DNA from: Phallus indusiatus
Taxonomy: Eukaryota > Basidiomycota > Agaricomycetes > Phallales > Phallaceae
Reading direction: 5' to 3'
NCBI GenBank assembly: GCA_027605045.1
Contig: JAQFWX010000189.1
Location: 1-59,045, forward strand
Length of the DNA: 59,045 nt
The notes beneath the pieces were generated by a model that was given only the letters and a program-made list of their open reading frames with translations, searched no databases and was not told the origin of the DNA. A program made the translations under genes and the position numbers. Shown here piece by piece: positions 25,455 to 37,700 of this stretch; within the stretch, counting starts at the first letter, position 1, and each line of letters opens with the position of its first letter.

Positions 25455-26301
25455 ATGGGCGAAGACGATTCGACAAGTCAACCTAGTATGACAGCTGCGT
25501 CTACAGCACCGGCAACGATACCCATCACCACCACTACATCAGTACCCGCTGTAGAAACGTCACCAGTAGTAGACATGTCTCAAGGCACGATCGTAGGCGG
25601 GACAGCCAGCGGTTTAACCTCTCATCCGGCTCCTGCTGCCATAACTACCTCTACGGATACAACAGAGATAACACAAATTCCATCCACAGAAATGCCAGCA
25701 AGAACGATTTCCCAATTATCAGGGGCATTAGAAGACGCCAACTCGTGTGCAAATAGTGGTGCTACAACTACAACTACAACTACTCCGCTAAACCGCCCTC
25801 CAACACCCCCGCCGATACCTGAAACGACGATAACTTTCTTGTTGGTTACGGGTAAACGTCGTACAATGACGTTTCCTTCTTCGTCGACGATAGGCCGCGT
25901 TAAAGAACTCGTCTGGAATACATGGCCTGCTGACTGGTCAGACAATCGTCCACCGACACCTAATTTCTTAAGGATCTTGTATCTCGGAAGATGTTACAAG
26001 ACGAAGACGTCTTGGAGAGTAAGTTTATTTCTGATGTCTTGATACAATTTGTCCTCATATCCTTCTTTCTTGTTTAGCGGCACTACACACTCTTTTTCCA
26101 GAATCGCAACCAGGCTCGTCGACACCTACGATCGTACATATCTCAATCCGCCCAATGGCTCCATCTACCATAGCAGCTGATGATATGAAAAAAAGAAAGC
26201 GAATAGGTGTAGGGAGGATCTCGGTTGGTCGTAACGGTGCTAGCTCGTCCGGTGAAGGAGAGGAAGCGGACACCTCAGGGTGTTGCTGTATTATCTGTTG
26301 A
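25455..26301 (+). CDS. Membrane-anchored ubiquitin-fold protein (UBL3-like), frame broken
   Basis: Exons are 25455-26018 and 26078-26301. The first 120 residues are Thr/Ser/Pro-rich and disordered. Then comes a ubiquitin-like domain of the UBL3/MUB type: TITFLLVTGKRRTMTFPSSS, WPADWSDNRPPTPNFLRILY, LGR, with the strand TIVHISIRP after the intron. The protein ends GCCCIIC, matching the lipid-anchor cysteine tail of this family (palmitoyl/prenyl attachment to membranes). The frame entering at ctcggaag (about 25988) does not connect to MLQDEDVLETALHTLFPES, which must follow; one base seems missing between ggaag and atg. UBL3 proteins sort ubiquitin-pathway and exosome cargo at membranes. Either a sequence error or a recent null allele. 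Confidence 0.78.
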
Positions 26302-27778
26302 TCATGTGTCGGAGACTTCATGTTTCCTTTACACATCTGGTATTCGTACAGATATAGAATGTAAGTTTGTTCAGATTTATTACGCTGTACATCTCTGATG
26401 CTATATTTATGACAGGCAGTGCCGGCAGAGGTACTTCCACTTGTTTTGTCTGAGTCTCTTATGAGATCATAACGTTTTGTCTCAAGCTTAGCTTTTGAAA
26501 CGGAGACACCACTTATGATCACCACATCACACCGCCCTTGATCTCGCGGCTGTCCATTCCATTCTTTTCGTGTTGCCCACTGGACTTCGCGTCAGGGCAA
26601 AGATGTAAAAATGGCGTTGTACACCTACTGCATCATCATCCTCTTGTAACCAATGATCAACTTTACTAGGACTACGTTGTAGTTCCCTTGCATTCTCAAA
26701 CTACCATGTATTCCCGTCGACCTCTAAATATAAGGCCACACGACCGATGCTTAAACTTCGGCATTTCATCCTGGTCATCAAATCCAGCCAGATCCACCGG
26801 TCATACTTCCCGGATGCTGATCAGGAGCTTATCGATGTCTCTATAGATGCACTATACTTGGAATAATAACGGTGAACAATCAGATGTCGCCGATCCTCGT
26901 TGGATTCTATGATCGCACCGTTATGACATTCGTTATCGGCCTCAGACGTAATTCTTGATCAAATTCCCATTCTGTCTTTTACAGCACCGTTTTGAGTCAT
27001 GCGTTACCTCGATTATATGGCTGTTTTTTATTCTGTCTTCGGTGCACTAGGCTCATGGTCGCTTTTTCCCCCTTACCTCTTTCTGCATTGACTCTCGTCT
27101 CGTCATTCAATATTCCATGTCTGTTAGATATCATTTCTCCCTCTCTCTCTTTCTCTCTTGTTCTTTCACCGGCTCTTGGACATGTTATTTTCCTTTTCTC
27201 GTCCAGTATATATGCAAGCTTATGTATGTAGCGTTCTATCTTCGTAATAACTAATGACTCGGGTCACGAGTAGACACATGCATAAGGTACATCTACTTAC
27301 GAGATAGAAGCTAGTTATGAAGACCGGATAATGTGCTGCACACATGAATCTCGTCATAACTCCGAGCAATCAGGATCTCGACTATGCAAGGCACGCACCC
27401 AGGGAGATCTAATTGGTCTAAAGTTAGCCACAAAGCTATGGCCCTTTACGTGTTTCGAGGACTTATACGACGGCGTTCAACATTTTGGCAGTTCTAGTTC
27501 GTATTTTTCCCCTGAAATTAGAACTTGGAAGTTGTCAGTGGCTGTGAAAAAAAAAGATGTTCTCCTTAGAAAACAATGAGCTTAAGCCGCCACCCGTTCC
27601 AGCGCTGGTTCGGATAAGTCCAGCTTCAAATTTTATCCGGGAAAGGGGTGTGTCTTTTTCTTTACTGTTTATAAGTGACGTTTTCAAGGAGAACTTATCT
27701 GACAAGTTCGTATGGCAGCTATGTGTGTGTTGATGCCTAAAAAAAACTATTTTGTTTCACGCTCGTGTCAACTTGAAA
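26302..27778. other. 1.5 kb without a supported gene
   Basis: It holds the 3' flank of the ubiquitin-fold gene, a T/C-rich tract at about 27138-27190 (ctctctctctttctctc), and the promoter side of the large membrane protein. No motif or element was recognised. Confidence 0.45.
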
Positions 27779-30700
27779 ATGCAGATTCGGCACAATCCGC
27801 TAATTACGTCATCCTGTGACTTGCTGGTCACAAATCCGTTGGAAACGCAAAGGCGTGCAAATGCCATGCCAGCCACTAACTCAAAGGGTAAACTTGCAGT
27901 AAAACCCAAATCAAGAGACACACGAATAGAGCCAGACGACGATAATCCTAATGACGAGAATAATAATGCCTCCTCAGCTGGTTTACCCGGTGCAAATCAC
28001 CACCCATACGGCGAGGACAACTATGAAGGATACGACTACGATTCGCAATCCCAACGACTTCGAATTCCTTTACGGCAAACATGGAAATCATATCTATTGA
28101 CCGCTTTTCTTGCTTTCATCACCGTTCTTCTTGGACTCGGACTGCTCATTCTCATCATCGCCGATTCGTATGCCGCTCCAGCTATCAGCAGGCTAAACCT
28201 GCTCCTGCAGAGTCCAACGTCTGTCCAGATGAAGTTTTTGGAAAACGCATTGATTCTGGGAGGTCCGGAGAGCGTTTCGGTGGATAGTTTTAGAAGAAGA
28301 GATTCGGAGGGTGATTCCGAAAGAAACGGACTAGAGGTCAATGTCACCGTAGCGGTTCGACTCGGTGTCGATACGGATTATGTTATGGGATTCCCGGAGA
28401 TTAACACTGGACATCGCCGGCTTGACCGCTTGTGGATGAAGACTGTCCGATGGGGTGTTTCGCAACTCGGAGCAGTAACTGCTCATGTCGACCAGCTGGA
28501 GATATCATCGCTTAATTCGGGAGATCATAATAGAGGCAGCTCACTAATCACCATTCGGCCTACGTCCCTAATTCCAATACCCTTATGCCCTAATCTTCGA
28601 GCTCATAGCTCCAGACGTTCACCTATTACGGATCATTGTAATCCTCCCTTATTACACTTGCCGGTGTCTATCTATCCATCTGACAATGCCACGGATGTCA
28701 TTGCGTTCCTGGAGAACAATTGGAAAGATGGCTGGTTAAAGGTCCTTGTTGATGTCTCCGGAGTAACGTTTGTTGGCGGAGCACCTCCGGAACAGCACGA
28801 TTCCGACCCTGACGGCTTTCATCCGGCTTGGGATGAACGACCTAAATGGTGGCAATTCAGTAAATGGCGGCGTTGGATACGAGTATATCGTTCAAGCGTC
28901 GAAACAAGAGTTGAGCTACAAGGTTTGTCTTTACATGCCTTTGAAGTCCCTCTATCACAGTGTTGACACGAATTTGGTCTTTACAGTGTCTCCCCTCAAG
29001 TTTCCCGATATGCCCCCTATAGTCCCCGGATCTGAGTTACCCGACATAGCAGATCTGCTCGTTCTTGAGTCGTTTGTCGCATCGACGTCGGCTACCCCGC
29101 AGCCTATGTCACTCCCGACCGATTTTATTCCTTCTGACAGCCTCGCGTCCAATCCTAATAACTTGCAACATATCTTATCCACATATAATCACGAGCACTC
29201 GGAATTCCTTGATGGGCATTCACATTTCTTGCATGACGCGGAGCAGGTTACATTAAACAGGGAAAATATTGTAATACTGGCACAAGCATCGCTAAAACAC
29301 CCGTTAGGCGATTTAGCAGAATTATTGGACTTGGGAATTCAAGCCTCGGCTATTCCATTCATAGTGTCACTCCCTGTTCCTCCCGCTGGGGATAACGGGG
29401 ACGGCGGAGATAATGGCAACTCCTCGTTTGTCACCGGAGAACCAGCATTGACCACAGCCCAATCCTCGACCTCTCTTCCCGTAGTCAAAGTTTTCACTTC
29501 ACCAATATTCAATGAAACTCACATCCGATTGCCTATTTGGGGTTATGTGCTCCCTTTCCCGGGCTCGGATTCCCAAGGAAATTCATCGTCCAATAACGAT
29601 TTTACTTCTAATCCTATTCCCGCAAGCTCGACCACCACTACCATTCAAGATTTCACGAGAGCCGTTTCGATTTTTATACGATCTTATCTCTCATATGAAC
29701 CCGCTCCGATTCTCCTTACGACCCCATTTTATCCTAGTCTCGAGGTTGTCGCTGGTTTCCCTCCTCCAGAACAGAAAATTCAGATTATCCGTGACGTGAG
29801 ATTGGAGAATATGTGGATCAAGCCTGGCAGCATATTCGGTATCAATACAAAATCGAGCCCAAAAGAGAATATTAAGGAGGTAGTAAGCGGTGTGATGGGA
29901 AGGTTTGCGGGGCACGGAGGAAGGGAAACGCTCCACGTGCAGAATCATGCGGTTCATTCCGAGGTGGCGGGAGCTGAAAGGGAAAATATGGAGAACATAG
30001 ATGATGCTTGGACGCCTTTTGCATTGGAAGTTTTAGCTTCTGCCACTGTTTATGGCCGCGTTGTCCTGCCACCGGGATTTGATATCGACCTCGAGGTAAC
30101 CCGTCTTTGGGTGGATGCTCTCATATTTGACGGAGATGTTCCTGCTGAAGACGAAGGAGGGAATGACGAGATTGAAGTAGACGCTTCTAAGACGGTATCT
30201 GGCATTGCCAGCGATCCACCACTCCCTACATCATTCCCACTTCCCACTCCTCTTCCTCCTCGTGCTTTTGCACGCATAACTCCAAAGACATGGTTGAATG
30301 CTACTAGCTCGCTTACAAAGCCTGGCGAAAAAGCTGAAGATGAAGATGAAGACGAGACGGAAGAAGGAGATGGCGGGGACGATGAGGGCAAAAGTGTTTA
30401 TGTTACTGCCGAGGCGGTCGATGTTCCTCTTCAGGTTCTTCCAGGTCGACAAGCTGACTTAAGGCGGTTTGTCACTAAGGTATGTCATCTTAAAGTATAT
30501 CTCAAGGCTTTTCTACAAACACCTTTGGTTTTTTCATCTGTTTGTAGGTCTTGTTCTCTACAGACCCGGTTATAGCAGGTATAAAAGGGGTCGTTGCAGT
30601 CGCGGTGAAGATTCCGGGATTAACTGTCCAAACCGAGCTAGAGCCGGCTTCAGCTACAGCAGGAGGTCGTCATACTCCGCACCATAAGCGCAGTCCATCT

Positions 30701-30853
30701 AATTCATTTATCTCTGCATTAGATCTGTCATCTGACCCCAATCTTGATTCGCGTAAACCTGAGTTAGACCCTAGGATCGAAGGATCTGAACTTATACTTA
30801 CAGACTTGCCGTTCGAAGGGAAGGTACCTATTGGAGGAGCAGAGCATGGATAA
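27779..30853 (+). CDS. Large single-pass membrane protein with LEA2/DUF3712-like exterior
   Basis: Exons are 27779-28922, 28987-30479 and 30548-30853: 980 codons in one frame. An alternative start at 27866 (MPATNSKGKL) would shorten it by 29. The N-terminal 105 residues are hydrophilic and cytosolic. One membrane helix follows (SYLLTAFLAFITVLLGLGLL, about residues 105-130), then a long non-cytosolic part with N-x-S/T sites (NVTVAV, NATDVI, NETHIR, NATSSL). Beta-rich repeats resemble LEA2-type domains (MWIKPGSIFGINTKSS..., ASATVYGRVVLPPGFDIDLEV). An acidic run (EDEDEDETEEGDGGDDE) lies about residues 830-850. This layout is like the yeast vacuolar protein Tag1 and fungal DUF3712 proteins, but that link is from architecture only. 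Confidence 0.75.
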
Positions 30854-33687
30854 GTTAGTAAGTGAATAAGAGAAGAACATAAACACATGCAATCGATAGG
30901 GGCCGATTAGAAGCTTGCGGGTTCGCGTACTTGTGAACTAAACAACCAAGATCTTCGATCTCAGCCTCCTTTCGGATCCTTCACCTTGGCCCTTAATTAT
31001 GTTCTTTCACGATCGGAAACTTTAAACCTTTCATTTCACTTTGTGTGGACTGCTATTTGGGATCTTTGAATGCAATTATCTAGAACCGTTCCTACGCGAC
31101 AAGTGTGCAGTCATTTTTTTTTCCTTTTTTTCTTTCAAAGTTCACTGTCCTCCATGTTTGTATCGTACTCAACCTGTACTGTGTATAATACGCTTTGTTG
31201 GCAATCAAGTATTTAACTTCATAACTTTAAGGAGGGATAGCAGTAAAGTAGCGTTACATAAGTCTGAATTGACTAGATCCGTGAGTGCTTTGTAATTGGA
31301 ACGCAAACCTTAAAATAAAATTCCTTTGACACCATGTATTCAAATGATTTCTCAAACACCATCAGTTCATTATAGTGATCTGACCTTGGGTTGGTCGGAG
31401 TAATCTTTTCAATCTCGTACACTCAGCGGGATACATTTTGAGAAACTTTTTTCCCGTAGCGAAATATATATATCAACTGGAGCCATATGCATACGTCACA
31501 ATGCCGAATATATGAGATGTGGTTGATCTCTAAAAATGATTCGCGGATGTCGGAGATGACTATAACTAGGATAGGGCTTAGGTATTATACTTAAGGCCAG
31601 ATAATGGTGTTTTGAATTCGCCGGGTCATTAATAAATCCGCTTCTTCTCAAGCTTCCCCACCTACCAATTAATTATCATGACTCGAGAGAATTTTTCTTC
31701 TTCGACAAGCGCCGCCGGCGGACCCATTGTCCTACGGCATTGAGCACAATGACAAGCTGGCACATCGTATATGCGATAGTTGATGTTTTATTCTAGTCGC
31801 GCCGCGCGCGTAGGCGGTATTTACCGACTTCAATTCAATGAATGTCAGTTTATCATGGGGGCCACGTGTTAGATCCCAAGTCAATATATAGTCAAGTTCC
31901 AGAAGCACTAACTGCAGCCGTGGCTGAAACCTAAACCTTGGATAAAACCAGGACTTAACTGTGACCAGCCCTGAAATTCTTCAGAAGGAATCCTTAAATT
32001 AAACCTTCACACTTAACAACTGAGTTCTAGACATGCAGGATTACCAATGCGTAAGCTTCTTGTCGAAATTGGCGATACTACGTAGTACGTTCCTCTACAC
32101 TGACTCAGACATCTGCCTTTAAAGTGACACATTTTCCCAACACTTCGATACATAGTAAAATGACCGCTGGTCCTAGCCCGGAATTAGCGTTCCCCGCCGA
32201 CTTGATGATACCGGAAATCAGGGCCACAATGATAAATGAACGATGATCTGTTGACAGGGACGCCACCGTAAACTCTACCGATGTCTCAATTTCAAAAAAT
32301 TGAACGCTCTTTTATTACATACATACTGCGCCGTATTTTGTGTTCTTCGTTGCCATGCTCTGCTAGCAGTGGGCTCCTATCAAGTGTTTCCAAACATGGC
32401 GAAGTGATCACAGCGGCCTAAACGTTGGATGTAGTACATCGGACCTTAACTAACGCAATAACCCACGGATCTTAAACCATTATGGTTAGTGTTTATGTAA
32501 ATGAGTCAATTACATAGCCAAAACAAGGGTCCAACCTGAATGAATCTTTCTGAGTCATCCTCCCCGCTTTGGCCCGATTCATCGTCTATTTTCACAATAT
32601 GTTTGGAGATATCATGCTGGTTCAGGATCAATAATGGCACATCGCTTTCCAACTGATTGAAGCTAATTACCCCAGATGCTATTCGGTCATTACGGAAGAT
32701 GTCACTTTCCCTTCACCTAAAAAGGAACAATTAGTTTGGGCAACTGGATGTCTACGATCTAAAAATATGCTATTACAAACGGCCAACTGAAGAGTACAAA
32801 CTGTGAGTTTAAAGTCCGTCATTTCTGATCTTCGCTGACAGGACTAAACAGCGCCTTGGTGTTGGTGTAGACATACATTTTGTTTTCACCGTGTTTCGCA
32901 AAAGAGCCCATCGACTAGATATGATATATCTGTCTTTTCCAAAATAGATGGTCAATTTTTTTCAGAAACAAATTATTTCCAGGCCAAGGGTTTACGTGAG
33001 ATTCTTGATCATTATCTGATCGAAAGGATTCTCTCCAATTGCCATAATATCGTAGGAGACTAAAGCTCTAAACATATACTGAATTCTGACAGGAATTTCA
33101 ATACATCAGGCACGTCAATCACTTCAATGCGGCCCGAACGTGGTATCCGCAAGTAGTACTTTCCGAGAGATCAGTTGGACTACCAAGCTACTAACGGACA
33201 GTCATTGAGTCGGACTCAACTTAGGCACGATCTTTTCCACGATCTTTTCTTTGACTTAGTAGTATACTCTAAGGATTAAACTATGTATGACTTCAATAAT
33301 CTTGATTCTCCCTTTTATTTTCCAAATTTTTGATATGTTTTATGCAGTACCTTCGACGTAGATTTTAACTTTTTCAAGCTGATCTACGCGATCATCGTCC
33401 GATTCATGTCCTCCATATCAACTTCGAGCATAGAATGAGAAAAAATAACGAACATCAAATTTTTTTTACGAAAAACAAATGCGACCTGTATGAATACGAG
33501 AGAGGTACTACATGTGTCTGAGAATAATGTGAGGTGGAGGCGTATTGTAATAAAATTATGCGAAAACGTGGTCCTTATCAATGCGGTACAATGTAGATAG
33601 ATATAAAGTTGAGACTTTGAAAAAAATGATGATGATAATAGGTCCGAGCGATGAAAGTTGCTAGTGGCGTCGTCCGAGCGTCATTAA
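30854..33687. other. 2.8 kb without a supported gene
   Basis: ORFs are under 85 codons and lack splice partners. A 12-base word (cacgatcttttc) is tandemly doubled at about 33227-33250. GC-rich gccgccggcgg occurs at 31709. No retroelement protein motif was found in six frames by eye. Confidence 0.4.
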
Positions 33688-34798
33688 CTAGTATCGCTCT
33701 CTTCGCACCGGGCGGCGTGCCCTTTCTTCCCAGGCAGCGGCATCCTGCCCCACCTTCCACGTACCGTCAGGGTTTCTCTCAAAATCCCCGTCACCGTACC
33801 CGTAGCTATTTTCAACGATTTAGAGTCAAGATCTATCAACGAGAAAGAACACTTACACTCTTTGCAACAGATTCAAAAGGCTGTTTCGCAGGGATGGGTC
33901 CATACGAACATTCTCGCCCGGCCAAAAACTTCCTACTCCGTTCCTTGCCAAACTTTCCTCAAAGAGCGCTTGAGAGTAAGTACAACCGCAATTCAACGTT
34001 CGGTGAGGGGCCATCCTTGGTGGATACATACGACGCTCACGCCGGGAGTCATGCCACGCACACAAGGCGTTGCCAGCGCGATTCAAAGAGCAGAACTTCT
34101 GTTCTCTAAATCTCGTTCTTTCTTGCGAATCTGAAGGCGATATACCAAGAAGTCTCTGTGATTTTGTTCTCTCTAGCTCGATCTCCAAATCTCTCAACGT
34201 CTGTTGAAGGACTTTGAGTTCGGCCTCCGTGGCTTCCAAGCCTTGAGAACTGCTAATAGTTTGTGGAGGGTATTGCGTAGACACATTAGACAGATGAGAC
34301 GGGTTGGTTGAATGATGGAAAAACGGGTGGAATTCCCCGACAGAAGGCACTGGGGGCAACAATGGATTTCGTCTAGGGGTCATATCTGATAGTAGCTGGG
34401 GACCCGCTGAGGAACTGAACAATCCGAATGACCCCCTGGACGAATGACCCGCTGTTGAAGCCTCAGGGTCTTGCATTGGGGAGTCGTAGAATCGGTCTTC
34501 AGAGCGGGGCTGGGTGAACTGCTTATCAGTCGAAGGAATAAGGCGGGAAAGAGAGAGAACAGTGGGCATGATGGATGCTTACCGAATTTAGCATGTTGGA
34601 AAGGGACATGGAGACATCATCGCCGAGCTCACGATTGTTTTGCTGCTCGAATACGGAAGTTGCTGGACGGGGGTCGAGGTAATGTGATTCGTTGTGGTTA
34701 TGTCGATTCATATTAGAATAAGGATAATGGAGGATGGAATCAAGAGATGTGTGTCTTATTTCGCGGGTAGAGACATTAGAGTTAGGAGTTATTGTCAT
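33688..34798 (-). CDS. Conserved fungal protein of unknown function
   Basis: Exons are 34798-34583, 34521-33857 and 33805-33688; 999 coding bases, 332 residues. The introns (61 and 51 bases) have consensus ends, and the third exon is confirmed by an open frame to TAG. The first 170 residues are disordered (Ser, Pro, His, Asn-rich). A short coiled coil follows (ATEAELKVLQQTLRDLEIEL). The C-terminal 110 residues form a compact block with CSLNRAGNALCAWHDSRRER, RMAPHRTLNCGC, LFEESLARNGVGSFWPGENV, and NPDGTWKVGQDAAAWEERAR. Cys and His spacing hints at metal binding, unproven. I recall similar C-terminal blocks in other basidiomycete proteins but know no function. Confidence 0.8.
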
Positions 34799-37700
34799 AG
34801 AAGGGGTGCGCTGTGAGGGGCCGACTGATCAAGATTGACAAGGTCGGATGGTAAAATAATGTTTGGTAGTTCGGACATCGTAGCACCTTTGGTTTGTTTT
34901 TTTCTTTTCATTGTATAGTAAACCGCGCTTTATATTCCACGATTAAACCTACAATAATTAAATATTTTTTAATTATTTTATATTTTTTGGGTTTATAAAT
35001 AACCTGACCTTCTTATTAGTTTGTAATCCAAATTTATAATCCTTTCTTTAAGCGTCTTGAAAAATTTATTTTTCTTTTGAAGTATTTATTTCAAACCGAG
35101 ACACGAGCCGTATTGCACATCTCGATTTCTTTACAACTTATATCTGATCATTTCATACGATTTTGAGGTCCTTACACAGCATAACCATTTCCATTTTTAT
35201 CTAGGTGGTCTGGTGGGTGCTGGAGAACGGGAAAAAAACCTATTTCACATTTCTATAAAAGGACAAGCTATAATACACGGTCACTATCGTTCTCGACGTT
35301 GAACATGTCGGCGCTGATCTCAAGACGATCTATAATCGACAGGTTCTCCCGCACGGACGGGTCCAAGCTGTCCGCAGAGAATTCCAATTGATGATGCTGA
35401 ACTCAGACTTATTGTGATCTTGAGATCGAGACTCGAGTAAGTTGAAAATTTTGTAACCAAGCTTCACACTCACTGAGAAGAGTCCAATGCTACCAGTCCG
35501 GCTTCATTGGCGTATTTTGAAGACGATCGAAAATCGACCCAAAGTATATTTTTTCGGCTGTAACTATGACTTTTAAATTGCTGTTTGTTTTGAAGTTCTT
35601 GCGTAGGTCATGACTTTCACAAAACTATGGCAACTCGTGATGTTCTCGGCCGAAGTTACAATTCGAAGTCCCGATATCAGTCTGACAATACAATTACATT
35701 GACTGATACGCAAATATAGGAGATGGCGAGAGGGAGAAAAACTATCTGTTTAACTTCATAAAAAACCCTTGTCTTGAGAATGCCACAGACACAGAATATT
35801 GGGAAGTCTATAGGTACTAGGTTGGTGGCGTGTCAAAGAGTGCAATGATCTTTAGGTCTCATGTCTACACCAACGCCGGTATCACCTTTTTGTATTTAAT
35901 CTTGAAAAGTTATATTCACCGTGAATTGTCGCATTCAATTTTATGCACGTATAATTTGTAAAGTGAAAGAGCTATGACTTGCCTCCCGAAACGGTTGTTT
36001 CCTTTCAAATTGCCGGTAACCGGTAACCTGCTACTAGTGAGTGAACAGCTGTGTCTGGCTTTCTGAACGGGTTGTGCATAGTCGTAAGGTCCGCGATCCT
36101 TTCAGCTTATTCGTAGTGAGAGACGATCTCCTGTGGATGTGAGAACAGTTGGTATGGTTGAAACTTCTGATGGGCGGCCATCGCAGAGGGTATGAGGTTT
36201 TCTGGTCAGTGGGGCTGGGATGACAACCAAGATAATCAAATGTTGTGATACAAAAAGTTTCAATTGCATACGGTGTCGTGCCTCTCTCTACCGGCGGTTT
36301 TTTTGCAATTCTCGAGAAAGTCCACGATAGTAGGACTATTGACTCTCTCGAATCACATGCTTGATCCAGTTTTATTATCACACTCCCACAATAAAGCAAG
36401 AAGGGTGGAGCAAGCAATACGAAGACCTTCCAACAAGCCAAACAAGAAACACAAAACGAAAACGGCTACTCTTCTAAGGATAAGAAAGTATAATGATTGA
36501 AAAGGCTGTTTTTTCCGTTTTGAACTTAGAAGACCGACGGAATCAAGTCCTTGGCAAAGAACAAAAGGATGTGTTCTCGGTAAAGTCTTATGCTTCTTAT
36601 ACTTGACGGAGCATTTAGGGAAGAGTCAAACTAGTTTGAATCCTATACCATCCACTTCTTTCTAAAGAGCAATCACATTTAAACAGATGAATTTCCTGGA
36701 TGTTAATGAGAACTATAGGCACTTATGAGGGGAATAGCAAACATACTTACCTTTCCTTAATCGCTTTTCGCCCTAAAGTTCCTTCGTATTTAAAAATGTC
36801 TGATCAAAGATCCTTGAAGCTGTGGCCACAACCGAAATGGCCACATCCGAAAGGACCCGAATACACTTGATATTTATTTGTTTCTGGGCCGCCAAATGAT
36901 ATACACAATTACGTGATCCAACAAGACTTATGAACCAGCTATTTAAACCATGAAGTCAAAATCAACTATGAGCCGACGACAATTTATGTAATAGAAAACG
37001 GACCGGCTTTCCAAAATTTATATATTATTGGTGGGGCCGCCGGAAGATCCAGACAACGGACTCAACATATTCGAGTATAGTGAAAGGTAGGATAACTTGA
37101 AAATTAATACACACCTGGAGTGTGCCATCACCAATAATTTCGGTTAATTCAGACCATGCCAAAAAATGCTTATGTATATACACGCGGCACAACTTCCTGA
37201 GGCTGGGTAATTTCTCTAATAAACAGGCATACTTTTGTTCCGCGCGTTCATGGTAGATTCTTCCAAAAAGGATTTGAAATAGGTTGATGAGAGCGGTCCA
37301 ATTAAATTTGTCTTTCCTTTGGTCCTTTTCTTGGGGAGGGGGCCCGGCGTCAATAATTCACAATTGACTGAAAATATAGACGATTTTGAAAAAGTCAATG
37401 AACATTTGCGATCGGTGAACAGATCAAGTGATACCCGTCATGCTCGAAGTTATGATTAGATGAAGTAATCAACAAGAGGTCACTGGGTATCAAGGTATCA
37501 AAGATTATAGGACTTACTTTTGGGAAAGAAGAAAAAAAAAGAGCAAAGCATCAAGGCCGCCATTTTAACCTATGGTAATCCTGTTTTTATTACGAAACTT
37601 TGACAAACGCACCAATGACAGTCAGTGTGATCATAGCACTGATTTAGAAAGAATAATAAAAGAAGTAAAAACGTGGACCTTTGATGCCATGTAGAAAATT

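Noticed and set aside
25622..25945. Minus-strand Val-rich ORF
   Set aside because: It is the antisense of the Thr-rich head of the ubiquitin-fold gene.
36034..36441. Minus-strand ORF of 135 codons
   Set aside because: Composition is random, no domain, no splice partners, and it is isolated in the gene desert.
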